DNA from: Ewingella americana
GTDB lineage: Bacteria > Pseudomonadota > Gammaproteobacteria > Enterobacterales > Enterobacteriaceae
Direction: 5' to 3'
DNA: 64,000 nucleotides
Assembly: GCF_006438725.1 (NCBI RefSeq)
Contig: NZ_RCZD01000004.1
Span: 248,001-312,000 of the forward strand
Shown here: in pieces, positions 1-8,813 of the stretch
Layout of the letters: every line of letters starts with the position of its first letter
How positions within the stretch are numbered: position 1 is the stretch's first letter
Notes under the pieces: generated by a model
What the model was told of the DNA's origin: nothing
Database searches by the model: none
Seen by the model: the letters and a program-made list of their open reading frames with translations, nothing else
Made by a program: the position numbers and the translations under genes

Positions 1-50
1 TTGTTAATGCGATTAGGACGCGCCGGTTGAACTCGTTTTCCGCCTTTAAT
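1..50 (-). CDS. infC: infC, translation initiation factor IF-3 (5' end only)
   Basis: The window cuts this gene after 16 codons. Read on the minus strand, the codons after ATT give KGGKRVQPARPNRIN, the N-terminus of IF-3 as known from E. coli with one change. The start codon is ATT at positions 50-48, four bases beyond the end of the thrS stop codon, with a strong GGAGG ribosome binding site lying inside the last thrS codons. AUU initiation of infC is the known basis of IF-3 autoregulation, because IF-3 itself discriminates against non-canonical starts. The arrangement thrS-infC is the normal one in enterobacteria, with rplT and rpmI expected further out. Confidence 0.93.
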   Translation of the reverse strand, partial: MKGGKRVQPARPNRIN

Positions 51-53
51 ACT

Positions 54-1982
54 TTATTCCTCCAGTTGATGAAGACTTCTGCTGCGGATCTCCGCGAGCA
101 GTTTGTCAACGACTTCGCTAACGGCCATGCTTCCTAAGTCTTTTCCGCGGCGGGTACGAACGGCAACTTTGCCCGCTTCGACCTCTTTATCGCCACAAAC
201 CAACATATAAGGAACACGACGTAGCGTGTGTTCGCGGATTTTAAAGCCAATCTTCTCATTTCTCAAGTCGGCTTTAACGCGAATGCCTGCTTCTTGCAGT
301 TTTTTAGTTAATTCTTCGACATAGGTAGCTTGTACGTCAGTAATATTCATTACGACTACCTGAACCGGAGCAATCCATGTTGGGAAGAAGCCCGCATATT
401 CTTCGGTAAGAATACCGATGAAGCGTTCCATTGAACCCAGAATTGCACGGTGAATCATTACCGGTACCTGACGATCATTGCTTTCGCCAATATAAGAGGC
501 GTTCAGGCGGCCGGGTAATGAAAAGTCGAGTTGCACGGTACCACACTGCCACGCACGATCCAAACAATCATGCAAGGTGAATTCAATTTTGGGGCCATAA
601 AACGCCCCTTCACCCGGCTGATATTCGAATTCAATCTTGTTTTCGGTCAATGCTGCCGCGAGGTCATCCTCGGCCCGGGTCCACATTTCGTCAGTACCAA
701 TGCGTTTTTCAGGACGGGTTGATAACTTAACCACAATCTTTTCAAAACCAAAGGTGCTGTACATGTCGTATACCAAGCGGATACAACTGTTAACTTCGTC
801 ACGTACCTGCTCTTCGGTACAGAAGATGTGAGCATCGTCCTGAGTGAAGCCACGTACGCGCATCAGGCCATGTAATGCACCAGAAGGCTCATTACGGTGA
901 CAGCTACCAAACTCAGCCATGCGTAATGGCAAGTCACGGTAAGACTTCAAGCCTTGATTGAAAATCTGTACGTGACCTGGGCAGTTCATCGGCTTGATGC
1001 AATACTCACGGTTTTCAGAAGAAGTTGTGAACATTGCCTCTTTGTAGTTATCCCAGTGACCGGTTTTCTCCCACAGTACGCGGTCCATCATGAAGGGACC
1101 TTTCACTTCCTGATAGTCATATGACTTCAGTTTCATGCGCACGAAGGCTTCCAGCTCACGGAATATAGTCCAGCCATCGTTGTGCCAGAAAACCATGCCT
1201 GGCGCTTCTTCCTGCATGTGGTAGAGATCCAACTGCTTACCGATTTTACGGTGATCGCGTTTGCCGGCTTCTTCCAAACGTTGCAGGTAAGAGTTCAGTT
1301 GTTTCTTCTCAGCCCAAGCAGTGCCGTAGATACGTTGCAGCATTTTATTTTTGCTGTCGCCACGCCAGTAAGCCCCGGAAGTTTTCTGCAATTTAAAATG
1401 ATGGCAGAAACGCATATTGGGAACGTGGGGACCACGGCACATATCCACGTACTCTTCGTGGTGATACAAGCCAGGCTGGTCATCATGGCTGATGTTTTCA
1501 TCCAGAATCGCCACTTTGTACTGCTCGCCACGATTTTCAAACGTATCGCGCGCTTCCTGCCAGCTGACTTTCTTTTTAATAACGTCGTAATTTTTTTCAG
1601 CCAGTTCATGCATACGCTTTTCAAGCAGATCAATGTCTTCCTGAGTCAGCGTGCGATCTAAATCGACATCGTAATAAAAACCATTGTCGATAACCGGACC
1701 GATAGCCATTTTAGTGTTTGGCCATAACTGCTTAATCGCGTGGCCTAACAGGTGCGCACAAGAGTGACGCAAGATTTCCAAACCGGCTTCGTCTTTGGTG
1801 GTGATGATCGCTAACTGTGCGTCTTCGGTGATCAAATCTGTCGCATCGACCAGTTCGCCATTCACACGGCCTGCGATACAGGCTTTCGCCAGACCAGGAC
1901 CAATATCAAGGGCAACATCAAGAGGTGAAACAGCCGCATCAAACGAGCGCTGGCTTCCATCAGGAAGGGTAATAACAGGCAT
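54..1982 (-). CDS. thrS: threonyl-tRNA synthetase
   Basis: Cytoplasmic class II aminoacyl-tRNA synthetase that charges tRNA-Thr with threonine and edits mischarged serine. The 642-residue length equals that of the enterobacterial enzyme. In order one sees an N-terminal TGS domain (about residues 1-61, [11 protein letters not shown]...), the editing domain with its [10 protein letters not shown] motif (about 73-82) and CRGPHVP motif (about 182), then the class II catalytic core with CPGHVQIF and [22 protein letters not shown], and a C-terminal anticodon-binding domain. The catalytic zinc ligands (Cys of CPGH and downstream His) are present. It is directly followed by infC on the same strand. 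Regulation is expected to be translational, through the tRNA-like leader annotated just upstream. Identification is firm. Confidence 0.98.
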   Translation of the reverse strand: MPVITLPDGSQRSFDAAVSPLDVALDIGPGLAKACIAGRVNGELVDATDLITEDAQLAIITTKDEAGLEILRHSCAHLLGHAIKQLWPNTKMAIGPVIDNGFYYDVDLDRTLTQEDIDLLEKRMHELAEKNYDVIKKKVSWQEARDTFENRGEQYKVAILDENISHDDQPGLYHHEEYVDMCRGPHVPNMRFCHHFKLQKTSGAYWRGDSKNKMLQRIYGTAWAEKKQLNSYLQRLEEAGKRDHRKIGKQLDLYHMQEEAPGMVFWHNDGWTIFRELEAFVRMKLKSYDYQEVKGPFMMDRVLWEKTGHWDNYKEAMFTTSSENREYCIKPMNCPGHVQIFNQGLKSYRDLPLRMAEFGSCHRNEPSGALHGLMRVRGFTQDDAHIFCTEEQVRDEVNSCIRLVYDMYSTFGFEKIVVKLSTRPEKRIGTDEMWTRAEDDLAAALTENKIEFEYQPGEGAFYGPKIEFTLHDCLDRAWQCGTVQLDFSLPGRLNASYIGESNDRQVPVMIHRAILGSMERFIGILTEEYAGFFPTWIAPVQVVVMNITDVQATYVEELTKKLQEAGIRVKADLRNEKIGFKIREHTLRRVPYMLVCGDKEVEAGKVAVRTRRGKDLGSMAVSEVVDKLLAEIRSRSLHQLEE

Positions 1983-2002
1983 TTTAATTCCTTATCTACA
2001 GT

Positions 2003-2024
2003 GGTGCCCCACACGACAGAGCAC
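2003..2024 (-). promoter_or_regulatory. thrS translational operator, anticodon-arm mimic (domain 2)
   Basis: On the thrS mRNA strand, 2019-2024 (GUGCUC) can pair with 2004-2009 (GGGCAC), and an added U-G pair leaves the seven-base loop GUCGUGU. This loop has U followed by CGU and G exactly as an anticodon loop has U33, anticodon CGU (34-36) and a purine 37; CGU is a threonine anticodon. It lies about 30 bases before the thrS start codon. In E. coli ThrRS is known to bind such an anticodon-like arm in its own leader and block ribosome loading. The pairing is read from the sequence; the function is inferred from that precedent. Confidence 0.72.
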
Positions 2025-2271
2025 ATATAGAAAAATATTTGAGTGTGAATTCATTCGATTAGTTACGCTATTCAGCTCTACTTTGCCGAATATATGCACC
2101 CGTGAAGCCCTGATTTCATGACTTCAGGATGCGACGTAAAAAACGCCAGTCAGTGTAACATCCGTAAAGTGCGCTTTTCCAGCAACCTGAGTTGCTTAAT
2201 GGTGATATTTTTCGTGTAATTCATGCCAGCACACTAACGTTAAAAGGACGTAATCAGATGGATGATAATTT

Positions 2272-2955
2272 ATGACCGAAATCGGCCTGCTGTTTAAAGC
2301 CATCGGCTTAGGATTGGTGATCTTGCTGCCACTGGCGAATCCGCTGACCACGGTCGCATTATTACTGGGGTTATCAGGCAATATGACCGAACAAGAGCGC
2401 AACCATCAGTCATTGATGGCTTCGGTCTATGTGTTCGTTATCATGATGGTGACCTATTACGCAGGCCAGGTGGTGATGAATACCTTCGGTATTTCTATTC
2501 CCGGGCTGCGCATTGCCGGGGGGCTGATCGTCGCCTTTATCGGTTTCCGCATGCTTTTCCCTCAGCCCCATGCTGAAGAGAAAACCATGGTTGAGAACAA
2601 AACCGAGGAGATGAAAAAACAGGACTCACCGAATATCGCCTTCGTTCCCCTCGCCATGCCAAGTACGGCAGGCCCCGGTACCATTGCAATGATCATCAGC
2701 AGCGCCTCGGCTATTAAAGATGGCGTGGATTATCCTGCATGGGTTATCGCTGTCGCACCGGTTTTAATCTTTCTCATTATTGGCCTGATTCTTTGGGTTT
2801 GCCTGCGCAGCTCAGGCGCCATTATGCGTCTGGTCGGGAAAAGCGGGATTGAAGCAATTTCACGTTTGATGGGATTCTTACTGGTCTGTATGGGCGTGCA
2901 GTTTGGTATTAACGGAATTCTGGAAATTATTTCGCACTATCCATCAGCGACCTGA
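2272..2955 (+). CDS. marC: MarC, MarC/YchE-family inner-membrane protein
   Basis: A 227-residue integral inner-membrane protein of the MarC family (E. coli MarC is 221 residues). It shows about six hydrophobic segments and the family's conserved stretches [54 protein letters not shown] and [20 protein letters not shown]. The molecular function of MarC is not established; it was once linked to multiple antibiotic resistance, but later work did not support a role. In E. coli marC is divergent from marRAB. Here no marRAB is present and the gene sits between thrS and emtA, so it is a stand-alone copy. The start at 2272 has only a weak ribosome binding site. Confidence 0.92.
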   Translation: MTEIGLLFKAIGLGLVILLPLANPLTTVALLLGLSGNMTEQERNHQSLMASVYVFVIMMVTYYAGQVVMNTFGISIPGLRIAGGLIVAFIGFRMLFPQPHAEEKTMVENKTEEMKKQDSPNIAFVPLAMPSTAGPGTIAMIISSASAIKDGVDYPAWVIAVAPVLIFLIIGLILWVCLRSSGAIMRLVGKSGIEAISRLMGFLLVCMGVQFGINGILEIISHYPSAT

Positions 2956-2986
2956 GAGGTACGCTGATGGACAGAATGAACAAGGC

Positions 2987-3619
2987 TTATCGCATCGCCA
3001 GATAAGCGTTGTTCACTTTCCACAAGTAGCGAGGCGCTTGCGGTGCAGGATGTTTCTGCTGTACGTGCTGATAAAATTGTTCCGGCGTCATCTGATTAAT
3101 CTTCGCCACAGCATAGGTTTTGTCGCTGGAGAAGGTTCTCAGCAAGGCGCCGGCACCGTTCACATAGGCAACGGTGGTGGCATATCGTCGGGTCTGGGGA
3201 TCGCTGATACCCGCCAACTGCTGTTGCAACATACTCAGATACGCGGTGCCTAAATCAATATTAACCGCCGGATCTTTCAATTCATGCGTACTGGGTTGAC
3301 CGTAACGTCCTTTCATTCGATAGGCATCACGCCCTGCGGTTGACGCTTTCAATTGCATCAAACCCACGGCATTAGATTTGCTCACGACAGTGGGATTAAA
3401 CCCTGACTCAACCTGAATAATCGCTTTTACCAGTGTTTCATCAACACCATAGGTATTAGCGGCCTGGTGGATAACGCTTCCGTAAGGTCCCTGATGCATC
3501 ATGGACGTGTCCGGGGTAGCGGCCGGTGGATTCAGAAAGTGAGTCCGTTGTACCGGCGTTTCTTTAGCGCAACCTGCTAATAAAAGCGCGGCCATCAAAT
3601 AAAGAATTTTTGGTTTCAC
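2987..3619 (-). CDS. emtA: EmtA (MltE), endo-type membrane-bound lytic murein transglycosylase
   Basis: Outer-membrane lipoprotein that cleaves the beta-1,4 bond between N-acetylmuramic acid and N-acetylglucosamine inside glycan strands, forming 1,6-anhydro ends. From the GTG at 3619 the protein is 210 residues and starts with a short signal ending in the lipobox LLAGC; this start is preferred over an in-frame ATG 54 bases upstream because it has a GAGAGG ribosome binding site and puts the signal peptide at the N-terminus. The SLT domain shows IIQVESGFNP (catalytic Glu), SKSNAVGLMQLKASTAGRD and YVNGAGALLRTFSSDK, and the end carries HPAPQAPRYL, all typical of MltE. It converges on marC. E. coli MltE is 203 residues. 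Confidence 0.93.
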   Translation of the reverse strand: MKPKILYLMAALLLAGCAKETPVQRTHFLNPPAATPDTSMMHQGPYGSVIHQAANTYGVDETLVKAIIQVESGFNPTVVSKSNAVGLMQLKASTAGRDAYRMKGRYGQPSTHELKDPAVNIDLGTAYLSMLQQQLAGISDPQTRRYATTVAYVNGAGALLRTFSSDKTYAVAKINQMTPEQFYQHVQQKHPAPQAPRYLWKVNNAYLAMR

Positions 3620-3853
3620 GTTATGCCTCTCGCGACGTTGACGGAAGCCAGCATATACATCTTCTTCGCACACCTGAATATATTTTTTAGTCTATGATCA
3701 ATAATGTTCTGTTAAACAAAGGTGTTAGAAGTTAGTCGATAAGATAAATCTGGTTATATTTGACCATTCATTTCATTTATTCCTATTTTTTGGTTTTTCA
3801 TTGATCCCAACACACGACGTTTTGCGAGCGAATCGATATATATTTACCTCACG

Positions 3854-3887
3854 ACCTGATTTAGCTGTGCGCCGGATCGGGTTTTTT
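3854..3887 (+). terminator. intrinsic terminator or attenuator upstream of yniA
   Basis: ACCTGAT (3854-3860) can pair with ATCGGGT (3876-3882) over a 15-base loop, with one G-U pair, and is followed at once by a run of six T (3882-3887). It lies 56 bases before yniA on the same strand with no recognised gene ending upstream on that strand. It could end a short untranslated transcript or attenuate yniA. Only the structure is visible. Confidence 0.45.
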
Positions 3888-3943
3888 AAGCGGTAAAAAC
3901 GCTAACTTAATGAATTATCAGGCCAGTCCGAAGGGGTGATTCC

Positions 3944-4813
3944 ATGTGGCAAGCCGTTAATCGTCTGTTAAGTGAACATCTTGGCAATGCTGAAATCCGC
4001 GAGCGTGTGGAGCTGCCGGGGGGAGAAATTCACCCCGCCTGGCGACTGAGCTACGGGGACCGCGACGTGTTTGTAAAATGCAATTCACGTGAAATGTTAC
4101 CGATCTTTTCTGCTGAGGCAGATCAGCTCTCACTGCTTGCCCACAGCCAAACCGTGCGCGTACCAGAGGTTTATGGTGTCGGCAGCGATCGCGACTACAG
4201 TTTCCTGCTGCTGGAATATTTGCCGCTTGAACCGCTAGATGCCGACAGTGCTTACCTTCTCGGACAACAGTTATCTGACCTTCACCAGTGGAGCGAGCAG
4301 CTGCAATTCGGCCTCGATTTTGATAACGAACTGGCAACATTGCCGCAGCCCAATACCTGGCAGCGCCGCTGGGCGACTTTTTTCGCCGAACAACGCATCG
4401 GCTGGCAGTTACAGCTCGCGGCGGAAAAAAACATGATCTTTGGCAATATTGACGATATCACCGCCATGGTCGAGGCTCGTTTGCATAACCATCAGCCCCG
4501 CCCGTCCCTGTTACACGGCGATTTGTGGCCACATAATTGTGGTTTAGCGCCCAGCGGCCCGGTGATTTTCGACCCAGCCTGTTACTGGGGAGATCGCGAA
4601 TGCGATCTGGCTATGTTGCCGTTATATCCTAAAGTCCCGGCTAATATTTATGATGGTTATCATAGCCGGACACCTCTTCCTGAAGATTTTGCCCTGCGTC
4701 AGCCGGTGTACCAGTTATATTATTTACTCAACCGAAGTAATCTTTTCGGCGGGCAACATTTGGTTGTGGCGCAACGTGCCGTTGAGCGCTTGCTACGCAG
4801 CGACGATTTATGA
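3944..4813 (+). CDS. yniA: YniA, fructosamine kinase family protein
   Basis: A 289-residue cytoplasmic kinase-fold protein of the fructosamine/ketosamine-3-kinase family, which phosphorylates glycated amines so that they become unstable and leave the protein. The family features are visible: the ELPGGEIHPAWRL glycine loop with a following lysine (VFVKC), LLLEYL hinge, the catalytic LLHGDLWPHNC (Asp of HGDLW), and the metal-binding IFDPACYWGDRECDLAML. E. coli YniA is the clear counterpart and a phosphotransferase activity has been reported for it. The start at 3944 is preceded by GAAGGGGTGA. The gene is convergent with yniB, as in E. coli. Confidence 0.93.
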   Translation: MWQAVNRLLSEHLGNAEIRERVELPGGEIHPAWRLSYGDRDVFVKCNSREMLPIFSAEADQLSLLAHSQTVRVPEVYGVGSDRDYSFLLLEYLPLEPLDADSAYLLGQQLSDLHQWSEQLQFGLDFDNELATLPQPNTWQRRWATFFAEQRIGWQLQLAAEKNMIFGNIDDITAMVEARLHNHQPRPSLLHGDLWPHNCGLAPSGPVIFDPACYWGDRECDLAMLPLYPKVPANIYDGYHSRTPLPEDFALRQPVYQLYYLLNRSNLFGGQHLVVAQRAVERLLRSDDL

Positions 4814-4818
4814 ACAGA

Positions 4819-4852
4819 CAAAAAAAAGCCTGAGTCAATTTCCGTCTCAGGC
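4819..4852 (-). terminator. intrinsic terminator of yniB
   Basis: Read on the minus strand, GCCTGAG and CTCAGGC (4846-4852 with 4828-4834) form a seven-base-pair stem over an 11-base loop, followed by eight T. It serves yniB and lies just past the end of yniA. Confidence 0.85.
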
Positions 4853-4895
4853 ATGCTGGATTGTAATGAGAAAGAGTCTCTTATTGCAGCCTACA

Positions 4896-5444
4896 TCAGC
4901 CGAATAAACCTAACAGTTTCAGAATAAAATAGGCAACGACCGCCAGAATAATTGGCAGGATATACAGTGGGAAGAACTGAACAAAAATAGTATGGCGCGG
5001 CAATATAATGCGCTCTTCAATTTGTTGTTTCGTCCGTCCTTCATTTCCCTTCGCTTGTTCCAGAATCAACTGATCCTGAACGCCTTCACGAATATGTATC
5101 ACCTGACGTGACATTCTTGCGCCAGACGCCTGTAACGCCAGCCCGATGAAAATCAGCCAGTAAATGATGAAGAACATAATATTCGCGGAAGTAATGCCTT
5201 GCCCCAAAACCGGCACCGGTGAGTTGTACCAGAACATGTTCAGGAAAGAGGTGTTGAAACGCACCATATCGACCATAACATGCACAAAATCCAGCATCAC
5301 GGCGTTGATCCCCTGCTGGGCCTTACTGTGCTCATAAACAAAGTTCAGTAGTGAAATCCCCGTGGACAATAATGCGGGAATGAACACAACCCACCCCATA
5401 ATCCGTTTTAACACAGCAACACGTCCGGCTTGTTGATACGTCAT
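4896..5444 (-). CDS. yniB: YniB family inner-membrane protein
   Basis: A 182-residue protein with four likely transmembrane segments: about residues 15-35 (IMGWVVFIPALLSTGISLLNF), 83-107 (ANIMFFIIYWLIFIGLAL), and two at the C-terminal end (FVQFFPLYILPIILAVVAYFILKLLGLF). It matches E. coli YniB in length and place (between yniA and hxpB). No biochemical role is known and none is visible; the central soluble part is charged and might be a helix. The ribosome binding site is AAGGGG before ATG at 5444. Divergent from hxpB and ended by a strong terminator. Confidence 0.9.
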   Translation of the reverse strand: MTYQQAGRVAVLKRIMGWVVFIPALLSTGISLLNFVYEHSKAQQGINAVMLDFVHVMVDMVRFNTSFLNMFWYNSPVPVLGQGITSANIMFFIIYWLIFIGLALQASGARMSRQVIHIREGVQDQLILEQAKGNEGRTKQQIEERIILPRHTIFVQFFPLYILPIILAVVAYFILKLLGLFG

Positions 5445-5632
5445 GAATTCCCCTTGTAAGGACGTCTCAGTTATCGCCTAAGTTTACCTACAGATTATCG
5501 ACACCGCCCAGTGTTTTAATGGCTTAGCGCAAAAGTCAGGGAAAATGGGGGGCCGGCGCGGTTCTTTTCACTATTTCATCCGCGCCGGAACGAATGCTAA
5601 AGTGACTTTCCCTTACTAAGGAGTGAAAACTA

Positions 5633-6298
5633 ATGGCATATACACGCCCCGTTACTGCAGCAATTTTTGATATGGATGGCCTGCTGATCGATTCCGAACC
5701 TTTATGGACGCAGGCAGAATTGGACGTTTTTGCCGATTTAGGGCTAGATCTGTCACAACGACATTTATTGCCGGACACCTTAGGCCTGCGTATCGATCAG
5801 GTGGTCAGAATGTGGTATCAGGCCATGCCTTGGCAGGGGCCGACTCAAACTGAAGTCACACAGCAAATTATCGCCCGCGCCATTGAACTGGTGGAACAGA
5901 CGCGCCCTCTCCTGCCAGGTGTCACACACGCGCTGGAATTGTGCCGTGAGCAAGGGTTGAAAATTGGTCTGGCTTCCGCATCACCTCTGCATATGCTGGA
6001 TAAGGTGCTGGAGATGTTCAACCTCACCGCCTATTTCCAGATACGGGCATCAGCCGAAAATCTGCCGTACAGCAAACCGCACCCTGAGGTCTATTTACAG
6101 GCAGCCTCTCAGTTGCAGGTTGATCCCCTGAACTGTGTGACGCTGGAAGACTCTTTCAACGGGATGATCGCCACTAAGGCCGCACGTATGCGCTCAGTGG
6201 TTGTTCCAGCTCATGAATTCAGTGCTGATGCACGCTGGGCGCTGGCTGACGTCAAGTTGTCTTCGCTTGAACAGTTAAAGGCGGTACATATCCGCTAA
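5633..6298 (+). CDS. hxpB: HxpB (YniC), hexitol/2-deoxyglucose phosphatase, HAD family
   Basis: A 221-residue cytoplasmic HAD-superfamily sugar phosphatase. It has motif I FDMDGLLIDSEPLW (both aspartates), the alpha-helical cap, motif II LASAS, motif III lysine in YSKPHPEVYL, and motif IV LEDSFNGMIATKAA. E. coli HxpB acts on 2-deoxyglucose-6-phosphate and hexitol phosphates and removes unmetabolisable phosphorylated sugars. The start has a TAAGGAG ribosome binding site eight bases upstream. It is transcribed alone and ends in a GC-rich terminator at 6306-6336. Confidence 0.95.
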   Translation: MAYTRPVTAAIFDMDGLLIDSEPLWTQAELDVFADLGLDLSQRHLLPDTLGLRIDQVVRMWYQAMPWQGPTQTEVTQQIIARAIELVEQTRPLLPGVTHALELCREQGLKIGLASASPLHMLDKVLEMFNLTAYFQIRASAENLPYSKPHPEVYLQAASQLQVDPLNCVTLEDSFNGMIATKAARMRSVVVPAHEFSADARWALADVKLSSLEQLKAVHIR

Positions 6299-6305
6299 TG
6301 ACACA

Positions 6306-6336
6306 GGGCGCACCGCAGGGTGTGCCCGTCGTTTTT
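6306..6336 (+). terminator. intrinsic terminator of hxpB
   Basis: GGGCGCACC (6306-6314) pairs with GGTGTGCCC (6319-6327) over a GCAG tetraloop with one G-U pair, followed by GTCGTTTTT. Confidence 0.8.
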
Positions 6337-6350
6337 AAGCCGGACTCACG

Positions 6351-6683
6351 TTAAAGAAAATCAGCGCGCTTAGGTGAAAATGTATCAATCAGCACACTGT
6401 CCTGCTCAAGTGCCACTACACCATGCATCTCATGTTTTACCGCCCGATAGGCATCTCCCGTCTTAAGCACTCTTTTTACACCGTCAATTTCCACTTCAAA
6501 ACTGCCTGCGGCAACATAAGCGATCTGATCATGAATATCATGCTGGTGAGCAACCCCAATCGCTCCCCGATCAAAATGCACGGCCACCATCATCAGCTCA
6601 TCACTCCAGGTCATGATCTTGCGCTTAATTCCATTTCCCAGCACTTCCCAGGGGGTTTCATCAAAAATAAAGAAAGTTTTCAT
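6351..6683 (-). CDS. kdgF: KdgF, cupin protein of pectin/uronate breakdown
   Basis: A 110-residue single-domain cupin. KdgF converts the unsaturated 4,5-galacturonate released from pectin or alginate oligomers to its linear ketouronate, the step just before KduI. Cupin motif 1 is seen as VAHQHDIHDQIAYVAAGSFEVEI (two His, then His and a Gln in place of the usual Glu) and motif 2 as GDAYRAVKHEMHGVVAL. The start at ATG 6683 is chosen over the overlapping GTG at 6686 because GGAG then stands seven bases upstream. It is divergent from kduI with a KdgR operator between them, so it is very likely a KdgR target. Confidence 0.9.
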   Translation of the reverse strand: MKTFFIFDETPWEVLGNGIKRKIMTWSDELMMVAVHFDRGAIGVAHQHDIHDQIAYVAAGSFEVEIDGVKRVLKTGDAYRAVKHEMHGVVALEQDSVLIDTFSPKRADFL

Positions 6684-6992
6684 CACAGATCTCCGTCACA
6701 GACGATGGCAAAATTACCTTATTGCGCCGCGATAAGCAGCGCTTCTTCAAGGCATTCTAATGATCGCAGCAGCATTGCCACGGTTTAATGTCTGAAATCT
6801 TGAACTCCCTCATAAAATAAATAAAACATCATTTCATTTTTATTGAATTAGCATCCCAATGCTTCTATGCTGCTTGCAACAAGGATGAGCCGGGCAACAG
6901 GAACCTTGCGGTGATGTCACTGCCACACACGCTGCAATCCGGTTCGGTGATTCCTCCATTCGTAACACTGACCACGCACGAGAGGCACAGAC
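6684..6992. other. kdgF-kduI divergent control region
   Basis: This 309-base region has no gene. It holds the KdgR operator at 6820-6838 and the untranslated leader of kduI. Apart from that operator and the flanking AT-rich bases I see no further clear site; no good CRP palindrome was found, although these genes are often CRP-dependent. Confidence 0.7.
6820..6838. promoter_or_regulatory. KdgR operator between kdgF and kduI
   Basis: AATAAAACATCATTTCATT matches the published enterobacterial KdgR consensus (AATRAAAYRNYRTTTYATT) at every defined position. It sits in the divergent kdgF/kduI intergenic region, 137 bases from the kdgF start and 155 bases from the kduI start, and the kdgR gene itself is 4 kb away in this window. 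Confidence 0.88.
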
Positions 6993-7829
6993 ATGCAAGT
7001 CCGTCAAAGCATCCACAGCGATCATGCCAAACAGCTCGATACCGCAGAATTACGCCGCGAATTTCTGATCGAGAAAATCTTCGAAAAGAATAACTACACC
7101 ATGACCTACAGCCATATCGACCGCATCATCGTCGGCGGTGTTATGCCTGTCGATATTAAGGTTTCCGTGGGTAATGAAGTGGGCAAGCAACTCGGCGTGA
7201 GCTATTTCCTTGAACGTCGCGAGCTCGGCGTGATCAATATCGGCGGGCCGGGGCTGATTGTCGTCGATGATATAACCTATGAAATAGGGCACGAAGAGGC
7301 ATTGTATGTTGGCAAAGGGGCCAGGCAGGTTGAGTTCAGCAGCCTTGATTCGTCCAGGCCTGCCAAGTTTTATTACAACAGTGCGCCAGCACACACGACC
7401 TTTGCGAATAAAAAAATCACCTTAGCAGAAGCATCCCCGCAGACCATTGGCGACGCGGCAACCAGTAACCGCCGCACCATCAATAAATTCATTGTTCCTG
7501 ACGTGCTTGAAACCTGCCAACTGACCATGGGCCTGACCAAACTTGAACAGGGAAGCTTGTGGAACACCATGCCGTGTCATACCCACGAACGCCGTATGGA
7601 AGTCTACTTTTACTTCGATATGGACGATGAAACTGCAGTCTTTCACATGATGGGACAACCACAGGAGACGCGCCATCTGTTGGTTCATAACGAACAGGCG
7701 GTTATTTCTCCAAGCTGGTCAATTCATGCAGGCGTTGGCACCAAACGCTATACCTTCATCTGGGGCATGGTGGGAGAAAATCAGGTATTTGATGATATGG
7801 ACCACGTCAAAGTCAGCGAACTGCGCTAA
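6993..7829 (+). CDS. kduI: KduI, 5-dehydro-4-deoxy-D-glucuronate isomerase
   Basis: A 278-residue cytoplasmic cupin-fold isomerase, the same length as E. coli KduI. It turns 5-keto-4-deoxyuronate into 2,5-diketo-3-deoxygluconate in pectin and glycosaminoglycan catabolism. The zinc ligands are visible in [15 protein letters not shown] (two His and one Glu) with a last His in [18 protein letters not shown] and [16 protein letters not shown] are family hallmarks. The start has a GAGGCAC ribosome binding site. It forms an operon with kduD 73 bases downstream and is expected to be repressed by KdgR. Confidence 0.97.
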   Translation: MQVRQSIHSDHAKQLDTAELRREFLIEKIFEKNNYTMTYSHIDRIIVGGVMPVDIKVSVGNEVGKQLGVSYFLERRELGVINIGGPGLIVVDDITYEIGHEEALYVGKGARQVEFSSLDSSRPAKFYYNSAPAHTTFANKKITLAEASPQTIGDAATSNRRTINKFIVPDVLETCQLTMGLTKLEQGSLWNTMPCHTHERRMEVYFYFDMDDETAVFHMMGQPQETRHLLVHNEQAVISPSWSIHAGVGTKRYTFIWGMVGENQVFDDMDHVKVSELR

Positions 7830-7902
7830 ACAGCCAGCTCTGCCCAATACCGGCGGAGCATCCCTTTACGGCGGGAGCGCCGTTGTATAAGTGAGAGAAA
7901 AC

Positions 7903-8664
7903 ATGATACTCAATACATTTGATTTAGCAGGAAAAGTAGCTCTGGTAACCGGCTGTAATACGGGTCTTGGCCAGGGAATGGCGCTTGGGCTGGCTCAGGC
8001 TGGTTGCGACATCGTTGGTGTCAATGTCAGCGCACCCGATGAGACAGCACAAAAAGTGACCGCTCTGGGTCGCCGTTTTCTTGATTTACGCGCCGATCTC
8101 AGCACGATTGCAGGCATCCCTGAGCTTATTGACACCGCAGTAAGTGAATTCGGCCATATTGATATTCTGGTCAACAATGCCGGAATAATCCGCCGCGAAG
8201 ATGCTATCGAGTTTAGCGAGAAAAACTGGGATGATGTGATGAACGTAAACAGTAAAACGCTGTTTTTCATGTCGCAGGCCGTGGCGCGACAGTTCATAAA
8301 ACAGGGACATGGTGGCAAAATTATAAATATCGCCTCCATGCTTTCCTACCAGGGCGGGATCCGCGTGCCTTCCTATACGGCGTCAAAAAGCGCAGTGATG
8401 GGTATTACGCGTTTGATGGCGAACGAGTGGGCAAAACACAACATTAATGTGAATGCCATCGCACCAGGCTATATGGCAACCAACAACACCGAGCAGCTGC
8501 GTGCGGACGAAGATCGTAGTAAAGAGATCCTCGAACGTATTCCTGCCGGGCGCTGGGGCATACCCGAAGATGTCATGGGGCCGGTTGTGTTCCTGTCCTC
8601 CAAAGCCTCTGACTACATCAACGGTTATACTATTGCAGTAGACGGCGGCTGGCTGGCACGATAG
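7903..8664 (+). CDS. kduD: KduD, 2-dehydro-3-deoxy-D-gluconate 5-dehydrogenase
   Basis: Cytoplasmic short-chain dehydrogenase that reduces 2,5-diketo-3-deoxygluconate to KDG with NADH, after KduI. The 253-residue protein has the cofactor motif TGCNTGLGQG, NNAG, the catalytic Ser in NIASMLS and the YTASK Tyr/Lys pair, and ends GYTIAVDGGWLAR as in E. coli. The ATG at 7903 is chosen over an in-frame GTG at 7891: that GTG would be part of the GTGAGAG ribosome binding site and the shorter form matches the known N-terminus MIL..F.L.GKVA. A perfect terminator follows. Confidence 0.97.
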   Translation: MILNTFDLAGKVALVTGCNTGLGQGMALGLAQAGCDIVGVNVSAPDETAQKVTALGRRFLDLRADLSTIAGIPELIDTAVSEFGHIDILVNNAGIIRREDAIEFSEKNWDDVMNVNSKTLFFMSQAVARQFIKQGHGGKIINIASMLSYQGGIRVPSYTASKSAVMGITRLMANEWAKHNINVNAIAPGYMATNNTEQLRADEDRSKEILERIPAGRWGIPEDVMGPVVFLSSKASDYINGYTIAVDGGWLAR

Positions 8665-8685
8665 GTTGCCGAAATGTGATTGAAA

Positions 8686-8707
8686 GGCGCAAAATTTGCG
8701 CCTTTTT
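8686..8707 (+). terminator. intrinsic terminator of kduID
   Basis: GGCGCAAAATTTGCGCC (8686-8702) is a self-complementary stem-loop followed by five T. It ends the kduI-kduD operon. Confidence 0.88.
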
Positions 8708-8775
8708 GCTTTTTTATCAACCTGTTGACAATTCGTTACAGCGTAACACTTCCCTGATTGTGACACTTTCACATA

Positions 8776-8795
8776 TACTGGATAAAATAACAGTC
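8776..8795 (+). promoter_or_regulatory. LexA (SOS) box of ydjM
   Basis: TACTGGATAAAATAACAGTC has the invariant CTG and CAG separated by ten AT-rich bases. It is 19 bases before the ydjM start codon and overlaps a plausible promoter (TTGTGA at 8758-8763, GATAAA at 8781-8786). E. coli ydjM is a known LexA target. Confidence 0.85.
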
Positions 8796-8813
8796 ATTCA
8801 GTTCGGAAGCTTC

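Noticed and set aside
1182-1661. 159-codon frame antisense to thrS
   Set aside because: It lies wholly inside thrS, has no ribosome binding site or family features, and reflects codon bias of the real gene.
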